The notes under the pieces were generated by a model. The model saw only the letters and a list, made by a program, of their open reading frames with translations. It was not told where the DNA came from and did no database searches. The position numbers and the translations under genes were made by a program. DNA of 64,000 bases from Rhizobiaceae bacterium (GTDB lineage: Bacteria; Pseudomonadota; Alphaproteobacteria; Rhizobiales; Rhizobiaceae). Within the stretch, counting starts at the first letter, position 1. Every line of letters begins with the position of its first letter. The stretch is from assembly GCA_017643495.1 (NCBI GenBank), contig JAEPNK010000001.1:539623-603622 (forward strand), read 5' to 3'. This document shows, in pieces, positions 17,558 to 26,828 of this stretch.

Positions 17558-19480
17558 ATGGCAAAAGTAATTGGTATCGATCTGGGTACGACAAATTCCT
17601 GTGTCGCCGTCATGGATGGCAAGGAAGCTAAGGTAATTGAAAATTCCGAAGGTGCACGCACAACACCTTCCATGGTTGCATTTGGTGATGATGGCGAACG
17701 TCTTGTTGGCCAGCCGGCCAAACGTCAGGCAGTAACCAATCCGAAAGACACGCTGTTTGCTGTCAAGCGCCTGATCGGACGCCGCTTTGAAGACAAGACG
17801 GTCAAGAAAGACCAGAAGCTTGTTCCCTACAACATCGTCAAGGGTGACAATGGCGATGCCTGGGTGGAAGCAAAAGGCGAGAAATATTCCCCGTCACAGA
17901 TTTCGGCAATGATTCTCCAGAAAATGAAGGAAACAGCTGAAGCCTATCTGGGCGAGAAGGTTACGCAGGCCGTAATCACGGTTCCTGCCTATTTTAATGA
18001 TGCGCAGCGTCAGGCAACAAAGGATGCCGGAAAGATTGCCGGTCTCGAGGTTCTTCGGATCATCAACGAGCCAACTGCTGCAGCGCTTTCCTACGGCATG
18101 GAGAAAAACGACGGCAAGACCATCGCGGTTTATGACCTTGGTGGTGGTACGTTCGATGTTTCCGTCCTGGAAATCGGTGACGGTGTTTTCGAGGTGAAAT
18201 CCACCAATGGTGACACCTTCCTTGGTGGTGAGGATTTCGACATGGTTCTGGTCGATTATCTTGCTGCCGAGTTCAAAAAGGAAAATTCAATAGACCTCAA
18301 GGCTGACAAGATGGCTCTCCAGCGCCTGAAGGAAGCTGCGGAAAAGGCAAAGATTGAATTGTCATCCTCTTCACAGACTGAAATCAACCTGCCGTTCATC
18401 ACTGCCGATGCTTCCGGCCCAAAACACATGACCATGAAGCTGACACGCGCCAAATTCGAGTCGCTTGTCTCCGATCTGGTCAAGCGTACGGTCAAGCCGA
18501 TGCAGGACGCCTTGAAAGACGCCGGCATGAAAGCGGCTGAAATCGACGAAGTTGTTCTGGTTGGCGGCATGACCCGCATGCCGAAAGTCCAGGAAACCGT
18601 CAAGGAGTTCTTCGGCAAGGAGCCGCACAAGGGCGTAAACCCGGATGAAGTGGTTGCCATGGGCGCTGCCATCCAGGCCGGTGTTCTTCAGGGTGATGTC
18701 AAGGATGTGCTTTTGCTTGACGTGACACCATTGTCACTCGGCATTGAAACACTTGGCGGTGTCTTTACCCGTCTGATTGACCGGAACACGACAATCCCGA
18801 CCAACAAGTCACAGGTGTTCTCGACTGCTGAAGACAATCAGAGTGCTGTGACAATCCGCGTTGCACAGGGCGAACGTGAAATGGCTGCCGACAACAAGAT
18901 GCTTGGCCAGTTTGATCTGGTTGGTATCCCGCCGGCTCCGCGTGGCGTTCCGCAAGTCGAGGTAACGTTCGACATTGATGCGAACGGTATCGTGAACGTT
19001 TCCGCCAAGGACAAGGGTACCGGCAAGGAGCAGCAGATTTCGATCAAGGCTTCAGGCGGTTTGTCCGATGAGGAAATCGATCAAATGGTCAAGGATGCGG
19101 AATCCAATGCAGATGCGGACAAGAAACGCCGTGAATCTGTTGAAGCCCGCAACCAGGCCGAGTCGCTCATTCATTCTGCAGAGAAATCTCTTGAGGAATA
19201 TGGCGACAAGGTTTCTGAAGAAGACCGCAATGAAATCGAGCTAGCTGTTTCCGGCTTGAAGGAGACGCTCGAAAACGATGATGCAGACCCTGATGAAATC
19301 AAGGCGAAATCCGAGGCCCTTGCCACGGCTTCCATGAAACTGGGACAGGCCATGTACGAAGCAGCCCAGAACGATGCGGCGGAAGCTGATGCCGCAGCGG
19401 ATGCTGCCAAGGATGAAGACGTGGTTGACGCCGATTTCGAGGAAATTGACGACGACGAAGACAGCAAGAAGTCTGCTTAA
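17558..19480 (+). CDS. dnaK: chaperone DnaK (Hsp70)
   Basis: DnaK is the ATP-dependent Hsp70 chaperone working with DnaJ and GrpE. The 640-residue protein starts [20 protein letters not shown]. The ATPase domain has [20 protein letters not shown] and the [14 protein letters not shown] phosphate loops; the [17 protein letters not shown] linker leads to the substrate domain. The lid ends in an acidic tail rich in D and E ([10 protein letters not shown]). Everything expected is intact. A heat-shock promoter lies upstream and dnaJ follows after a hairpin. Confidence 0.99.
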   Translation: MAKVIGIDLGTTNSCVAVMDGKEAKVIENSEGARTTPSMVAFGDDGERLVGQPAKRQAVTNPKDTLFAVKRLIGRRFEDKTVKKDQKLVPYNIVKGDNGDAWVEAKGEKYSPSQISAMILQKMKETAEAYLGEKVTQAVITVPAYFNDAQRQATKDAGKIAGLEVLRIINEPTAAALSYGMEKNDGKTIAVYDLGGGTFDVSVLEIGDGVFEVKSTNGDTFLGGEDFDMVLVDYLAAEFKKENSIDLKADKMALQRLKEAAEKAKIELSSSSQTEINLPFITADASGPKHMTMKLTRAKFESLVSDLVKRTVKPMQDALKDAGMKAAEIDEVVLVGGMTRMPKVQETVKEFFGKEPHKGVNPDEVVAMGAAIQAGVLQGDVKDVLLLDVTPLSLGIETLGGVFTRLIDRNTTIPTNKSQVFSTAEDNQSAVTIRVAQGEREMAADNKMLGQFDLVGIPPAPRGVPQVEVTFDIDANGIVNVSAKDKGTGKEQQISIKASGGLSDEEIDQMVKDAESNADADKKRRESVEARNQAESLIHSAEKSLEEYGDKVSEEDRNEIELAVSGLKETLENDDADPDEIKAKSEALATASMKLGQAMYEAAQNDAAEADAAADAAKDEDVVDADFEEIDDDEDSKKSA

Positions 19481-19500
19481 GACCCCTATGATAAGCATCA

Positions 19501-19526
19501 CCTCCGACACCAGCCCGTGTCGGAGG
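19501..19526 (+). other. stem-loop between dnaK and dnaJ
   Basis: CCTCCGACAC (19501-19510) pairs perfectly with GTGTCGGAGG (19517-19526) around a 6-nt loop, 22 bp before the dnaJ ATG. There is no following T run. It may partly end transcription or stabilise the 3' end of dnaK mRNA, giving more DnaK than DnaJ. Confidence 0.7.
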
Positions 19527-19548
19527 TATTCTTCCAGGAAGGGGTGTC

Positions 19549-20697
19549 ATGTCCAAAACGGATTATTACGAGCTTCTCGGTGTTGAGCGGGGAGCAGACG
19601 AGAAGGAGCTGAAAAGCGCCTTCCGCAAGATGGCCATGAAACATCACCCGGACAGAAATCCGGATGACCCGGCCGCAGAAAAGAAATTCAAGGAAATCAA
19701 TGAGGCCTACGAGGTTCTGAAGGACCCCCAGAAGCGGGGCGCCTACGACCGTTTCGGGCATGCTGCCTTTGAGCAGGGCGGAGGCGCCGGCGGCTTTGGC
19801 AATGCCGGTTTCGGTGGTGCCGCAGGCGGTTTCTCGGATATTTTTGAAGATATATTCGGCGAAATGATGGGTGGTGGCCGCAGGGGCGGCGCACGGTCCG
19901 GTGGTCGTGAACGCGGTGCTGACCTGCGTTACAACATGGAAGTCAGCCTTGAAGACGCATATGGCGGCAAGACGGCGGAAATCAGTGTGCCGACTGCAGT
20001 CACGTGTGAAACCTGTTCGGGTTCCGGCGCCAAGCCGGGTTCATCGCCTGTAACTTGTAACATGTGTGGCGGAAATGGCCGCGTCCGTGCTTCCCAGGGG
20101 TTTTTCTCCATAGAGCGGACCTGCCCGGAATGTCAGGGCCGTGGGGAAGTGATATCTGATCCCTGTAGCGATTGTCATGGCCAGGGCCGTGTTACGATGG
20201 AACGCACACTCAGTGTCGATATCCCGGCTGGCATTGAGGATGGTGTGCGTATTCGTCTGGGCGGAGAGGGTGAAGCAGGCAGTCGCGGTGGCCCTTCCGG
20301 CGATCTTTACATTTTCCTTTCTGTGCGTCCGCACGAATTTTTCCAGAGGGACGGTGCCGATCTTTTCTGCAAGATCCCGATTTCCATGACTGCAGCCGCG
20401 CTTGGCGGCCAGGTTGAGGTGGCCTGTCTTGATGGCACCAAATCCCGGGTCAAGGTTCCGGAAGGAACACAAACAGGCAAGCAGTTCCGCCTTCGCGGCA
20501 AAGGCATGCCGATTATGCGGTCAAGTGATCACGGCGACCTCTATATACAGGTGGCAACGGAAACCCCGCAAAATCTCAGCCGCCGCCAGCGCGAATTGCT
20601 GGAGGAGTTTGAACAGATTTCATCGGAAGAGAATTCGCCGCAATCAACCGGATTTCTCTCGCGCATGAAGCGCTTTCTTGATGGATTGGGTGAATAA
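19549..20697 (+). CDS. dnaJ: co-chaperone DnaJ (Hsp40)
   Basis: DnaJ stimulates DnaK ATPase and delivers substrates. The 382-residue type I protein has the J domain with HPD at 33-35, then a Gly/Phe-rich linker (about 75-115). Four CxxCxGxG zinc repeats follow ([42 protein letters not shown]), then the C-terminal substrate domains. Length and order are standard. It is downstream of dnaK by 68 bp. Confidence 0.98.
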   Translation: MSKTDYYELLGVERGADEKELKSAFRKMAMKHHPDRNPDDPAAEKKFKEINEAYEVLKDPQKRGAYDRFGHAAFEQGGGAGGFGNAGFGGAAGGFSDIFEDIFGEMMGGGRRGGARSGGRERGADLRYNMEVSLEDAYGGKTAEISVPTAVTCETCSGSGAKPGSSPVTCNMCGGNGRVRASQGFFSIERTCPECQGRGEVISDPCSDCHGQGRVTMERTLSVDIPAGIEDGVRIRLGGEGEAGSRGGPSGDLYIFLSVRPHEFFQRDGADLFCKIPISMTAAALGGQVEVACLDGTKSRVKVPEGTQTGKQFRLRGKGMPIMRSSDHGDLYIQVATETPQNLSRRQRELLEEFEQISSEENSPQSTGFLSRMKRFLDGLGE

Positions 20698-20778
20698 TGG
20701 ATATTTACTGGTGGATACACGGTTGGTAGCCATGCAATCACCACTGTTTCAGCCTTTTATTCATTCAATAACGAGATA

Positions 20779-21390
20779 ATGAAGATGATTTCCCGGGATT
20801 TTAACAGCAGCAATTTCGTCCAGCAGCTGAAAGAGGACTACAGGTTCATCCGTGGCTGGATAAAAAACCCTGCTGCCGTGGGCGCGGTAAAGCCGACAAG
20901 TGAGGTTACTGCCCGCCACATGGCGGGCCTGCTACCGATTGAAACAGGCCTTCCCGTTCTTGAACTCGGGCCTGGAACAGGTGTGATCACCAAGCAAATT
21001 CTGAATCGGGGCCTGCCTTCCGAAAAACTGGTCAGCGTTGAATACAGCCCGGCATTCTACAACCATCTTGTTGAGCAGTTTCCGGGCGTGAATTTTGTAA
21101 ATGGTGATGCATTCAATCTTGCAGAGACCTTGAAGCACGTTGAGTTTGACACATATGCAGGCGTAATTGGCGCTGTTCCCTTGCTGAATGTATCAATGCC
21201 GCGCAGGATCAGCATGATTGACCAGTGCCTTGAAATGATCATGCCAAACGGACCATTCATCCAGATATCCTATGGCCCCAAACCACCCGTTGAAGCCGTT
21301 CCCGGTAAATTCACGGTTGAAAAATCAGGGCGTATCTACCGGAACTTTCCGCCTGCAGGTATCTGGATTTACCGCCGGGATGTTCAGTAA
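20779..21390 (+). CDS. pmtA: phospholipid N-methyltransferase PmtA
   Basis: PmtA converts phosphatidylethanolamine to phosphatidylcholine by SAM-dependent methylation. The 203-residue protein is of the short rhizobial/Rhodobacter type: RFIRGWIKNPAAVGAVKPTS near the N-terminus, SAM motif LELGPGTGVITKQIL (54-68) and SVEYSPAFYNHL. The location right after dnaJ is the usual place in rhizobia. A second in-frame ATG at 20785 is an equally possible start. It implies the organism makes phosphatidylcholine. Confidence 0.9.
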   Translation: MKMISRDFNSSNFVQQLKEDYRFIRGWIKNPAAVGAVKPTSEVTARHMAGLLPIETGLPVLELGPGTGVITKQILNRGLPSEKLVSVEYSPAFYNHLVEQFPGVNFVNGDAFNLAETLKHVEFDTYAGVIGAVPLLNVSMPRRISMIDQCLEMIMPNGPFIQISYGPKPPVEAVPGKFTVEKSGRIYRNFPPAGIWIYRRDVQ

Positions 21391-21431
21391 TTTCCATACT
21401 AAAGCCTGTTCGGTCGGGCTGGAGTTTACAA

Positions 21432-22016
21432 ATGCGCCAACCGAAAATACTTGTTCTCGCAGGGTCAATCCGTTCCGGCTCCTTCAATACCAGGCTCGCA
21501 GGGGCTGCAACGCGCGAACTCTCGCTTGGGGATTGTGAGGTAACACGCATATCCCTCGAGGATTACCCGCTGCCAATCTACAATGCTGACCTTGAAGTGT
21601 CGGAGGGTGTTCCTGAAAATGCCATCAGGCTCGCAAAACTCTTTGATGCCCATGACGGCTTTTTCATCGTTGGGCCGGAATATAACGGTTCCCTGTCACC
21701 CTTGTTGAAAAACACAATTGACTGGATTTCGCGTGTATCCAGTGACGGGGAGCGTGACATTATTCCTTACCGTGGCAAGGTGGCTGTGATTGCAGCCGCT
21801 TCGCCTGGTGCGATGGGTGGTATGACCATGCTCTATCATCTTCGGGATATTCTGGTCCGGCTGGGCGTTCTGGTCCTGAGTGAGCAGGTAGCCGTGGGAG
21901 GCGCTGCATCGGCATTTGATGAAGATGAACGCCTTGAAAATGAACGCACGGCAGGACTGTTTTCTGACGCGTGCAAGGCTCTGATCGAAAAAACCTCCTA
22001 CATGAAAGCCATCTGA
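21432..22016 (+). CDS. NADPH-dependent FMN reductase family protein
   Basis: This 194-residue flavodoxin-fold protein has the flavin phosphate loop [15 protein letters not shown] (9-23), then [20 protein letters not shown] and [14 protein letters not shown]. These are the signatures of the SsuE/ChrR/azoreductase-like family that reduces FMN, quinones or related acceptors with NADPH. The physiological substrate is not readable. Its TGA overlaps the pyrF ATG by one base (TGATG), so the two are translationally coupled. Confidence 0.88.
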   Translation: MRQPKILVLAGSIRSGSFNTRLAGAATRELSLGDCEVTRISLEDYPLPIYNADLEVSEGVPENAIRLAKLFDAHDGFFIVGPEYNGSLSPLLKNTIDWISRVSSDGERDIIPYRGKVAVIAAASPGAMGGMTMLYHLRDILVRLGVLVLSEQVAVGGAASAFDEDERLENERTAGLFSDACKALIEKTSYMKAI

Positions 22017-22729
22017 TGACTGTTGCTTCCGCCGACCTCACTCCGAAAGACAGGCTGATCGTACCGCTTGACATGCCGACAGTGATGGAGGCCGAAGCGA
22101 TGGTCGAGAAACTGGGCGACAGCGTCACCTTCTACAAGGTTGGACACCAGCTTGCATTTGCAAACGGCCTTGGATTTATTCGTGAGTTGCATGACCGGGG
22201 CAAGAAGGTTTTCCTCGACATGAAATTGCTTGATATTGACAACACGGTAGCGCGTGGCGTCGAGAACATAGCGAAAATGGGTGTGGCAATGACAACGATC
22301 CACGCCTATCCCAAGGCGATGAGAGCGGCTGTTGAGGCGGCAAGGGGAAGCAACCTTTGTCTACTGGGCGTCACTGTACTAACCTCAATGGATGACGCCG
22401 ACTTGAAGGCGGCCGGATATGTGGACAGCGCCCGGGAGCTTGTTCTCAAAAGGGCGGCCGATGCCAGTGAAGCCGGTATGGGAGGCATTGTTGCCTCTGC
22501 ACTCGAAGCTCCGGCCATCCGCGAGATTGTGGGACCGGAGATGACGGTCGTCACGCCTGGCATCCGTCCTGCTGGAAGCGATGCTGGTGACCAGAAGCGC
22601 ATCATGACTCCGGGAGACGCAATTTCAGCCGGGGCAAGCCATCTCGTAATTGGCCGACCGATCACTGCAGCTGATGATCCAAGGCATGTTGCGCTGGACA
22701 TTGCGGAAGAGATTTCAGCGGCCAGCTGA
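22016..22729 (+). CDS. pyrF: orotidine 5'-phosphate decarboxylase
   Basis: PyrF makes UMP in the last step of de novo pyrimidine synthesis. The barrel carries the catalytic Asp-Lys-Asp array in [14 protein letters not shown] (family form D-x-K-x-x-D). The N-terminal LIVPLDMPT and the phosphate-binding VTPGIRPAG and VIGRPIT loops are also present. The protein is 237 residues from the ATG that overlaps the upstream stop. It is a complete, ordinary copy. Confidence 0.96.
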   Translation: MTVASADLTPKDRLIVPLDMPTVMEAEAMVEKLGDSVTFYKVGHQLAFANGLGFIRELHDRGKKVFLDMKLLDIDNTVARGVENIAKMGVAMTTIHAYPKAMRAAVEAARGSNLCLLGVTVLTSMDDADLKAAGYVDSARELVLKRAADASEAGMGGIVASALEAPAIREIVGPEMTVVTPGIRPAGSDAGDQKRIMTPGDAISAGASHLVIGRPITAADDPRHVALDIAEEISAAS

Positions 22730-22854
22730 GCCTGTTTCCTGCTTCCGGTTTCTTGCAAACCTGGCTGTCGATACCCATATGAAAGTACATGAAACAGGCT
22801 GACGAACTGCCTGTACCGGGCCTTTGGCCCCGCATTTTTACGAGGGATGTGTTG

Positions 22855-23301
22855 ATGACAAACAGTGCTACACGCGCGCCGCTGATCCGCCCGGCATGGA
22901 CACCGGCAACAATTGCCCTGATGGTTCTTGGCTTCATGGTATTCTGGCCGCTCGGCTTGGCCATGCTTGCCTATATTCTCTGGGGCGATCGTCTGGAAGA
23001 CTTCAAAACCGATGTAAACCGGGCAACCGATCGTGTATTTGACGGATTTTCAAATGCCACTCGCGGACGCTCCGAAACCGCCCGTTCCGGCAATGTTGCC
23101 TTTGATGACTGGCGCGAAGCAGAGCTTGCGCGCCTGGAAGAAGAGCGCCGGAAGCTGGATGAGACACGCAAGGAATTTGATGATTACCAGCGTGACCTCA
23201 GAAAGGCCCGCGATGCCGAGGAGTTCGATGCATTCATGAAAGCGCGTCGATCAAAACCGCCCCGGGGTCGCAAGTCCGGTGGGGATCTGTCCAAGGACTG
23301 A
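22855..23301 (+). CDS. DUF2852 family membrane protein
   Basis: This 148-residue protein has one hydrophobic span with a short turn (IALMVLGFMVFWPLGLAMLAYILWG, about residues 17-41; only its core is quoted here as FMVFWPLGLAML). A long, highly charged coiled-coil-like tail follows (about 80-135, rich in E, R and K). I recognise DUF2852, common in Rhizobiales and of unknown function. The ATG at 22855 has GAGGGA 7 nt upstream and is preferred over an in-frame ATG at 22789. A terminator follows. Confidence 0.8.
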   Translation: MTNSATRAPLIRPAWTPATIALMVLGFMVFWPLGLAMLAYILWGDRLEDFKTDVNRATDRVFDGFSNATRGRSETARSGNVAFDDWREAELARLEEERRKLDETRKEFDDYQRDLRKARDAEEFDAFMKARRSKPPRGRKSGGDLSKD

Positions 23302-23322
23302 TCTTTACGAAACAGTCAAACG

Positions 23323-23353
23323 AACGGGAGCTGCAAGGCTCCCGTTTTCGTTT
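23323..23353 (+). terminator. intrinsic terminator after the DUF2852 gene
   Basis: A 9-bp stem (23323-23331 with 23338-23346) has a 6-nt loop and is followed by a T-rich stretch (TTCGTTT). It lies 22 bp after the stop. Confidence 0.75.
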
Positions 23354-23379
23354 GGGCAGGAATCATTTAAAGAGTTTCA

Positions 23380-24123
23380 ATGAGCATGTCATTTTTCAGG
23401 CAATTGCAAAAACGCAACCGGAATTTCGATGTCGAAATTGATGGCAGGCTTCTGCCTGTGGAAGTCAGGGAAAATGACCGGGCCAAGCGGATGACGCTTC
23501 GCCTGTCTGCATCCGGCGATGTGGCGAAGGTTACGGTTCCCGGCCATGTCAGTGACACTGCAATAGAGAAGTTTGTCGACAAGAACAGGGACTGGCTTGC
23601 AGTCCGGATCGCCCGCTTGCCTGAACGCGTATTGCTGGCTGAAGGTTCTGTCATTCCTTTCCGCGGTATCGAACACCGGATTGTTCTCAGTAAACGGGTG
23701 CGTGGAACCGTCAGGATTACAACACATGAGGGCGAGCCGTGTATTGAGGTTCCGGGCCTTGCTGACAGCATATCACGGAAGCTTGTTGCCTTTCTGAAAC
23801 GCGAAGCGCGACGGGAGCTGGATCATGCGGTCAATCTACATGCAAAACAGCTTGGAGTGAGGCCAAGGCAGTTGCGGATAACAGATACAACCAGCCGTTG
23901 GGGGTCCTGCTCTTCGACGCGCACGCTTTCATTTTCATGGCGCGTCATCATGGCGCCTCCGGAAGTGCTGAATTATCTGGCAGCGCATGAGGTTGCCCAT
24001 CTGCGCGAGATGAACCATTCAGAAAATTTCTGGAAAATCACCCGCGAGCTTTGTCCTGATACGGATGTCCAGAAAACCTGGCTAAGGGTCAATGGTGCAA
24101 GGCTGCATGCAATCGCCGCATGA
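23380..24123 (+). CDS. YgjP/DUF45-type zinc metallopeptidase
   Basis: This 247-residue protein has the gluzincin-like HEVAHLREMNHSENFW motif near residue 202: HExxH supplies two zinc ligands and the catalytic Glu, and a third His follows eight residues on. The upstream TSRWGSCSSTRTLSFSWR segment is typical of the YgjP/DUF45 family (related to SprT and WLM peptidases). Substrate is unknown. The ATG at 23380 and another at 23386 are both possible. It converges on a tiny membrane-protein gene 12 bp away. Confidence 0.88.
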   Translation: MSMSFFRQLQKRNRNFDVEIDGRLLPVEVRENDRAKRMTLRLSASGDVAKVTVPGHVSDTAIEKFVDKNRDWLAVRIARLPERVLLAEGSVIPFRGIEHRIVLSKRVRGTVRITTHEGEPCIEVPGLADSISRKLVAFLKREARRELDHAVNLHAKQLGVRPRQLRITDTTSRWGSCSSTRTLSFSWRVIMAPPEVLNYLAAHEVAHLREMNHSENFWKITRELCPDTDVQKTWLRVNGARLHAIAA

Positions 24124-24135
24124 GGCCGTAACAGG

Positions 24136-24237
24136 TCAGCCGAACAGATAGGCGACAAAGGCCAGCAACAGACAGACCAACAGACCCCACCAGAACACAG
24201 ACCAGACATTGTCGCGGGGCTTTTCTGCTTTTGCCAT
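24136..24237 (-). CDS. 33-residue single-pass membrane protein (unannotated small ORF)
   Basis: The minus strand encodes a 33-residue peptide: a charged start (MAKAEKPRDN) followed by a Trp-rich hydrophobic span (from VWSVFWWGLL to AYLFG) that would cross the membrane once, N-in. GGAG lies 9 nt before the ATG, an ideal ribosome site, and the stop is TGA. The charged-then-hydrophobic layout and good initiation signal argue that it is real. I do not recognise a family. Neighbours are a convergent metallopeptidase and a divergent RNA methyltransferase gene, which say little about function. Confidence 0.68.
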   Translation of the reverse strand: MAKAEKPRDNVWSVFWWGLLVCLLLAFVAYLFG

Positions 24238-24382
24238 GATATGCTGCTCCGGGTTGGGTTGTAGTTCGGTTTTGGTCAAGGCTTTTGTTGCGTGACCGGT
24301 TCTGCTATCTGCAGGTCACGATTTTGCACATGGCTGGTCTCGACACAAGAGGCGCATCCGCATTTGGGAACTGGAAAGTCAC

Positions 24383-25462
24383 TTGTCGAAACGCCGTCAA
24401 CAATCAGGCAAAAAGAGCAGTGAGAAGGAAAAGCCGGTATCTACTCCTGCTAACGCATCTGCAAAGCAACCCAGAAAACAGGGCAAGAGAAGCCGGCAGT
24501 TCTCCAAGCCTTCAGAACAGCCGCGCGCGGAATACCGGGCCAAACACATATCAAGGCAACGCCTTCCGGGCCATTGTCCGCTTGTTCTGGAAAATTCTTC
24601 CGATGATGCCCACAGCCTGCTGGACAGCGGCAATGGCCTGAAGTTGGAACGATATGGCAACCTTCGCATCATTCGCCCTGAAGCACAGGCAATATGGCAA
24701 CCGTCTCTTGACCCGGAAGAATGGAAAAGGGCGGATGCAGTATTCACCGGAGACACAAACGAGGAAGGTGCAGGTCGCTGGGCTTTTCCGCATGGTGAAA
24801 AATCTGAAACCTGGCCCATGTCCTGGGACAACCTTCGCTATTTGGGGCGGTTTACATCCTTTCGCCATGTCGGCGTTTTTCCCGAACAGGCAGCCCACTG
24901 GCGATTTATGGAGGAGCGGATTGGAGACCGGGTGAAAGCGGGCTCCGGCTTTGAGCTGCTGAACCTGTTCGGATATACCGGACTTGCATCGCTGGTTGCT
25001 GCAAGGGCAGGCGCTCGCGTCACTCATGTTGATGCCTCGAAAAAGGCAATCGGCTGGGCAAGGGAAAATCAGGAACTTGCCGGCCTGGAAGACCGTCCGG
25101 TTCGCTGGATATGCGAGGATGCAATGCGTTTTTGCGAGCGCGAAGCACGGCGGGGAAACCGGTATGACGGTATCTTGCTTGATCCGCCGCATTATGGTCG
25201 TGGCCCCAAGGGAGAAGTTTGGCAGCTTTTTGAAGATTTGCCCCGCATGCTGGACGTGATACGGGACCTGACAGATGGCCGGTCATCGTTTGTCATCCTG
25301 ACCGCCTACGCAATCCGGGCGTCCTTTTACTCCATGCACGAGATCATGCAGGAAAAATTCGGTGATTGTGGTGGTGTACTGGAATCGGGCGAGCTTGTCC
25401 TGAAAACCGAGAACGGTCACCGCCACCTTTCAACATCGCTTTTCAGCCGGTGGTGCGCATGA
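24383..25462 (+). CDS. class I SAM-dependent RNA methyltransferase, RlmI-like
   Basis: This 359-residue protein has a basic, low-complexity N-terminus (about 1-60, rich in K, R, Q and S). A COG1092-type core follows, with SAM motif LLNLFGYTGLASLVAA (near 195) and the cytosine-C5/rRNA-type motif GILLDPPHYGRGPKGE (near 265). Relatives methylate 23S rRNA cytosines. The predicted start is TTG at 24383; a later start inside the basic leader cannot be excluded. It overlaps the next gene by 4 nt (ATGA), pairing two RNA methyltransferases. Confidence 0.85.
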   Translation: MSKRRQQSGKKSSEKEKPVSTPANASAKQPRKQGKRSRQFSKPSEQPRAEYRAKHISRQRLPGHCPLVLENSSDDAHSLLDSGNGLKLERYGNLRIIRPEAQAIWQPSLDPEEWKRADAVFTGDTNEEGAGRWAFPHGEKSETWPMSWDNLRYLGRFTSFRHVGVFPEQAAHWRFMEERIGDRVKAGSGFELLNLFGYTGLASLVAARAGARVTHVDASKKAIGWARENQELAGLEDRPVRWICEDAMRFCEREARRGNRYDGILLDPPHYGRGPKGEVWQLFEDLPRMLDVIRDLTDGRSSFVILTAYAIRASFYSMHEIMQEKFGDCGGVLESGELVLKTENGHRHLSTSLFSRWCA

Positions 25463-26310
25463 CAGAAGAAAAGAAGCACATCCGGCCTGGCCGGATTTAT
25501 GAGATCACCGCAGTTTCAAACGCCAGGATCAAGGGAATTCGCTCCCTTGCCCAGAAAAAGAACCGCGATAACGACAATACATTCATGGTTGAAGGCATGA
25601 AACTTGTCCGGGACGCATTTGATAATGGCTGGAAGATCGAGACCCTGGTGTATGCACCCGGTTCAAGGGCTGGTGATCAGGCACGGGAACTGGCTGCCCG
25701 TGCGCGCGTCAGCGGGGCTGAAATTCTCGAAGTCAATGAAAAGGTACTGGCATCCATGACCCGGCGGGAAAATCCGCAAATGGTTGTCGGTGTGATGCGA
25801 CAGCAATGGCATCCGGCCCCTGCCGGTATCGTTGACCCTGCCAGCACCTGGGTTGTACTGGACCGGATACGCGATCCCGGAAACCTTGGAACCATCATCC
25901 GCACCGCAGATTCGGCCGGAGCTGACGGGATCATTCTGGTAGGAGATACGACCGATCCGTATTCACTGGAAGCGACCCGCGCAAGCATGGGGTCCATCTT
26001 CAATGTGCCATTGGTCAAACTGACGGAGAGCCAATTTCTGGACTGGCGCAAGCGTTGGCCCGGAATCGTGGTCGGCACTCATCTGGAAGGAGCAGCCGAT
26101 TTCCGGTCAATTGATTATGACTCTTCCCCGGTTTTGTTGCTGATGGGTAATGAGCAGCAGGGATTGCCTCCGTCGCTGGCAGAAAATTGTGACCGTCTCG
26201 CCTATATTCCGATGAACGGAGCAGCAGATTCGCTGAATCTGGCCATTGCTACCGGTGTCATGCTTTTCCACATGGGAAAGCGCCTGCCCCCACCAGGGAA
26301 TGAAAAATGA
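25459..26310 (+). CDS. TrmH/SpoU family RNA 2'-O-methyltransferase
   Basis: This 283-residue protein has an N-terminal substrate-binding domain (KNRDNDNTFMVEGMKLVRDA near 30-49) and a C-terminal SPOUT domain. The three SpoU motifs are visible: VLDRIRDPGNLGTIIRTAD (motif 1), LLMGNEQQGL (motif 2) and IPMNGAADSLNLAIA (motif 3). The target, rRNA or tRNA, is not determined by sequence alone. It is coupled by ATGA overlaps to the gene before and to lspA after it. Confidence 0.93.
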   Translation: MTEEKKHIRPGRIYEITAVSNARIKGIRSLAQKKNRDNDNTFMVEGMKLVRDAFDNGWKIETLVYAPGSRAGDQARELAARARVSGAEILEVNEKVLASMTRRENPQMVVGVMRQQWHPAPAGIVDPASTWVVLDRIRDPGNLGTIIRTADSAGADGIILVGDTTDPYSLEATRASMGSIFNVPLVKLTESQFLDWRKRWPGIVVGTHLEGAADFRSIDYDSSPVLLLMGNEQQGLPPSLAENCDRLAYIPMNGAADSLNLAIATGVMLFHMGKRLPPPGNEK

Positions 26311-26828
26311 AAACAACCAGATTCGCATGGCTGCTGCTGGTTCTGGCGCTTCTCGCGACGGACCAGTATCTGAAATATCTCGTTGAAACGATGCTGCCGC
26401 TTCAGGAAGCAGTGCCTGTTTTCCCGATGTTTTCACTGTACCGGACCTATAATCCGGGCGTAGCCTTTTCCATGCTTTCCGGGTTGAACGGCTGGCCACT
26501 GAACCTGTTGACGATTGCAATCATCGCCTTTGTCCTGTGGTTGTGGCACGGGCTTGAATCCGGCCGCTGGATTTCAGCTGTAGGCTATGCTTTGGTCATC
26601 GGCGGCGCGCTCGGCAATCTTGTCGACCGGATCCGCCTTGGCAAGGTGGTTGATATGATCCTGCTTCATACCGACACTTGGTCGTTTGCGATTTTCAATG
26701 TTGCCGACACATTCATCACGATTGGTGCTGCGGCAATCATTCTGGATGAATTCTTGCGCTGGCGCTCGGACGATGGGGAGCCGGATGTGGACACGAACAA
26801 GGACAGGAAGGAAAACCATCATGGGTGA
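26307..26828 (+). CDS. lspA: lipoprotein signal peptidase (signal peptidase II)
   Basis: LspA cleaves signal peptides of diacylated prolipoproteins in the inner membrane. The 173-residue protein has four helices and both catalytic aspartates: Asp107 in GNLVDRI and Asp134 in FNVADTFITIG, with the N-terminal NPGVAFSM motif. It overlaps trmH by 4 nt and the following oxidoreductase by 8 nt. The L,D-transpeptidase lipoprotein at 30.5 kb is one likely client. Confidence 0.96.
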   Translation: MKTTRFAWLLLVLALLATDQYLKYLVETMLPLQEAVPVFPMFSLYRTYNPGVAFSMLSGLNGWPLNLLTIAIIAFVLWLWHGLESGRWISAVGYALVIGGALGNLVDRIRLGKVVDMILLHTDTWSFAIFNVADTFITIGAAAIILDEFLRWRSDDGEPDVDTNKDRKENHHG

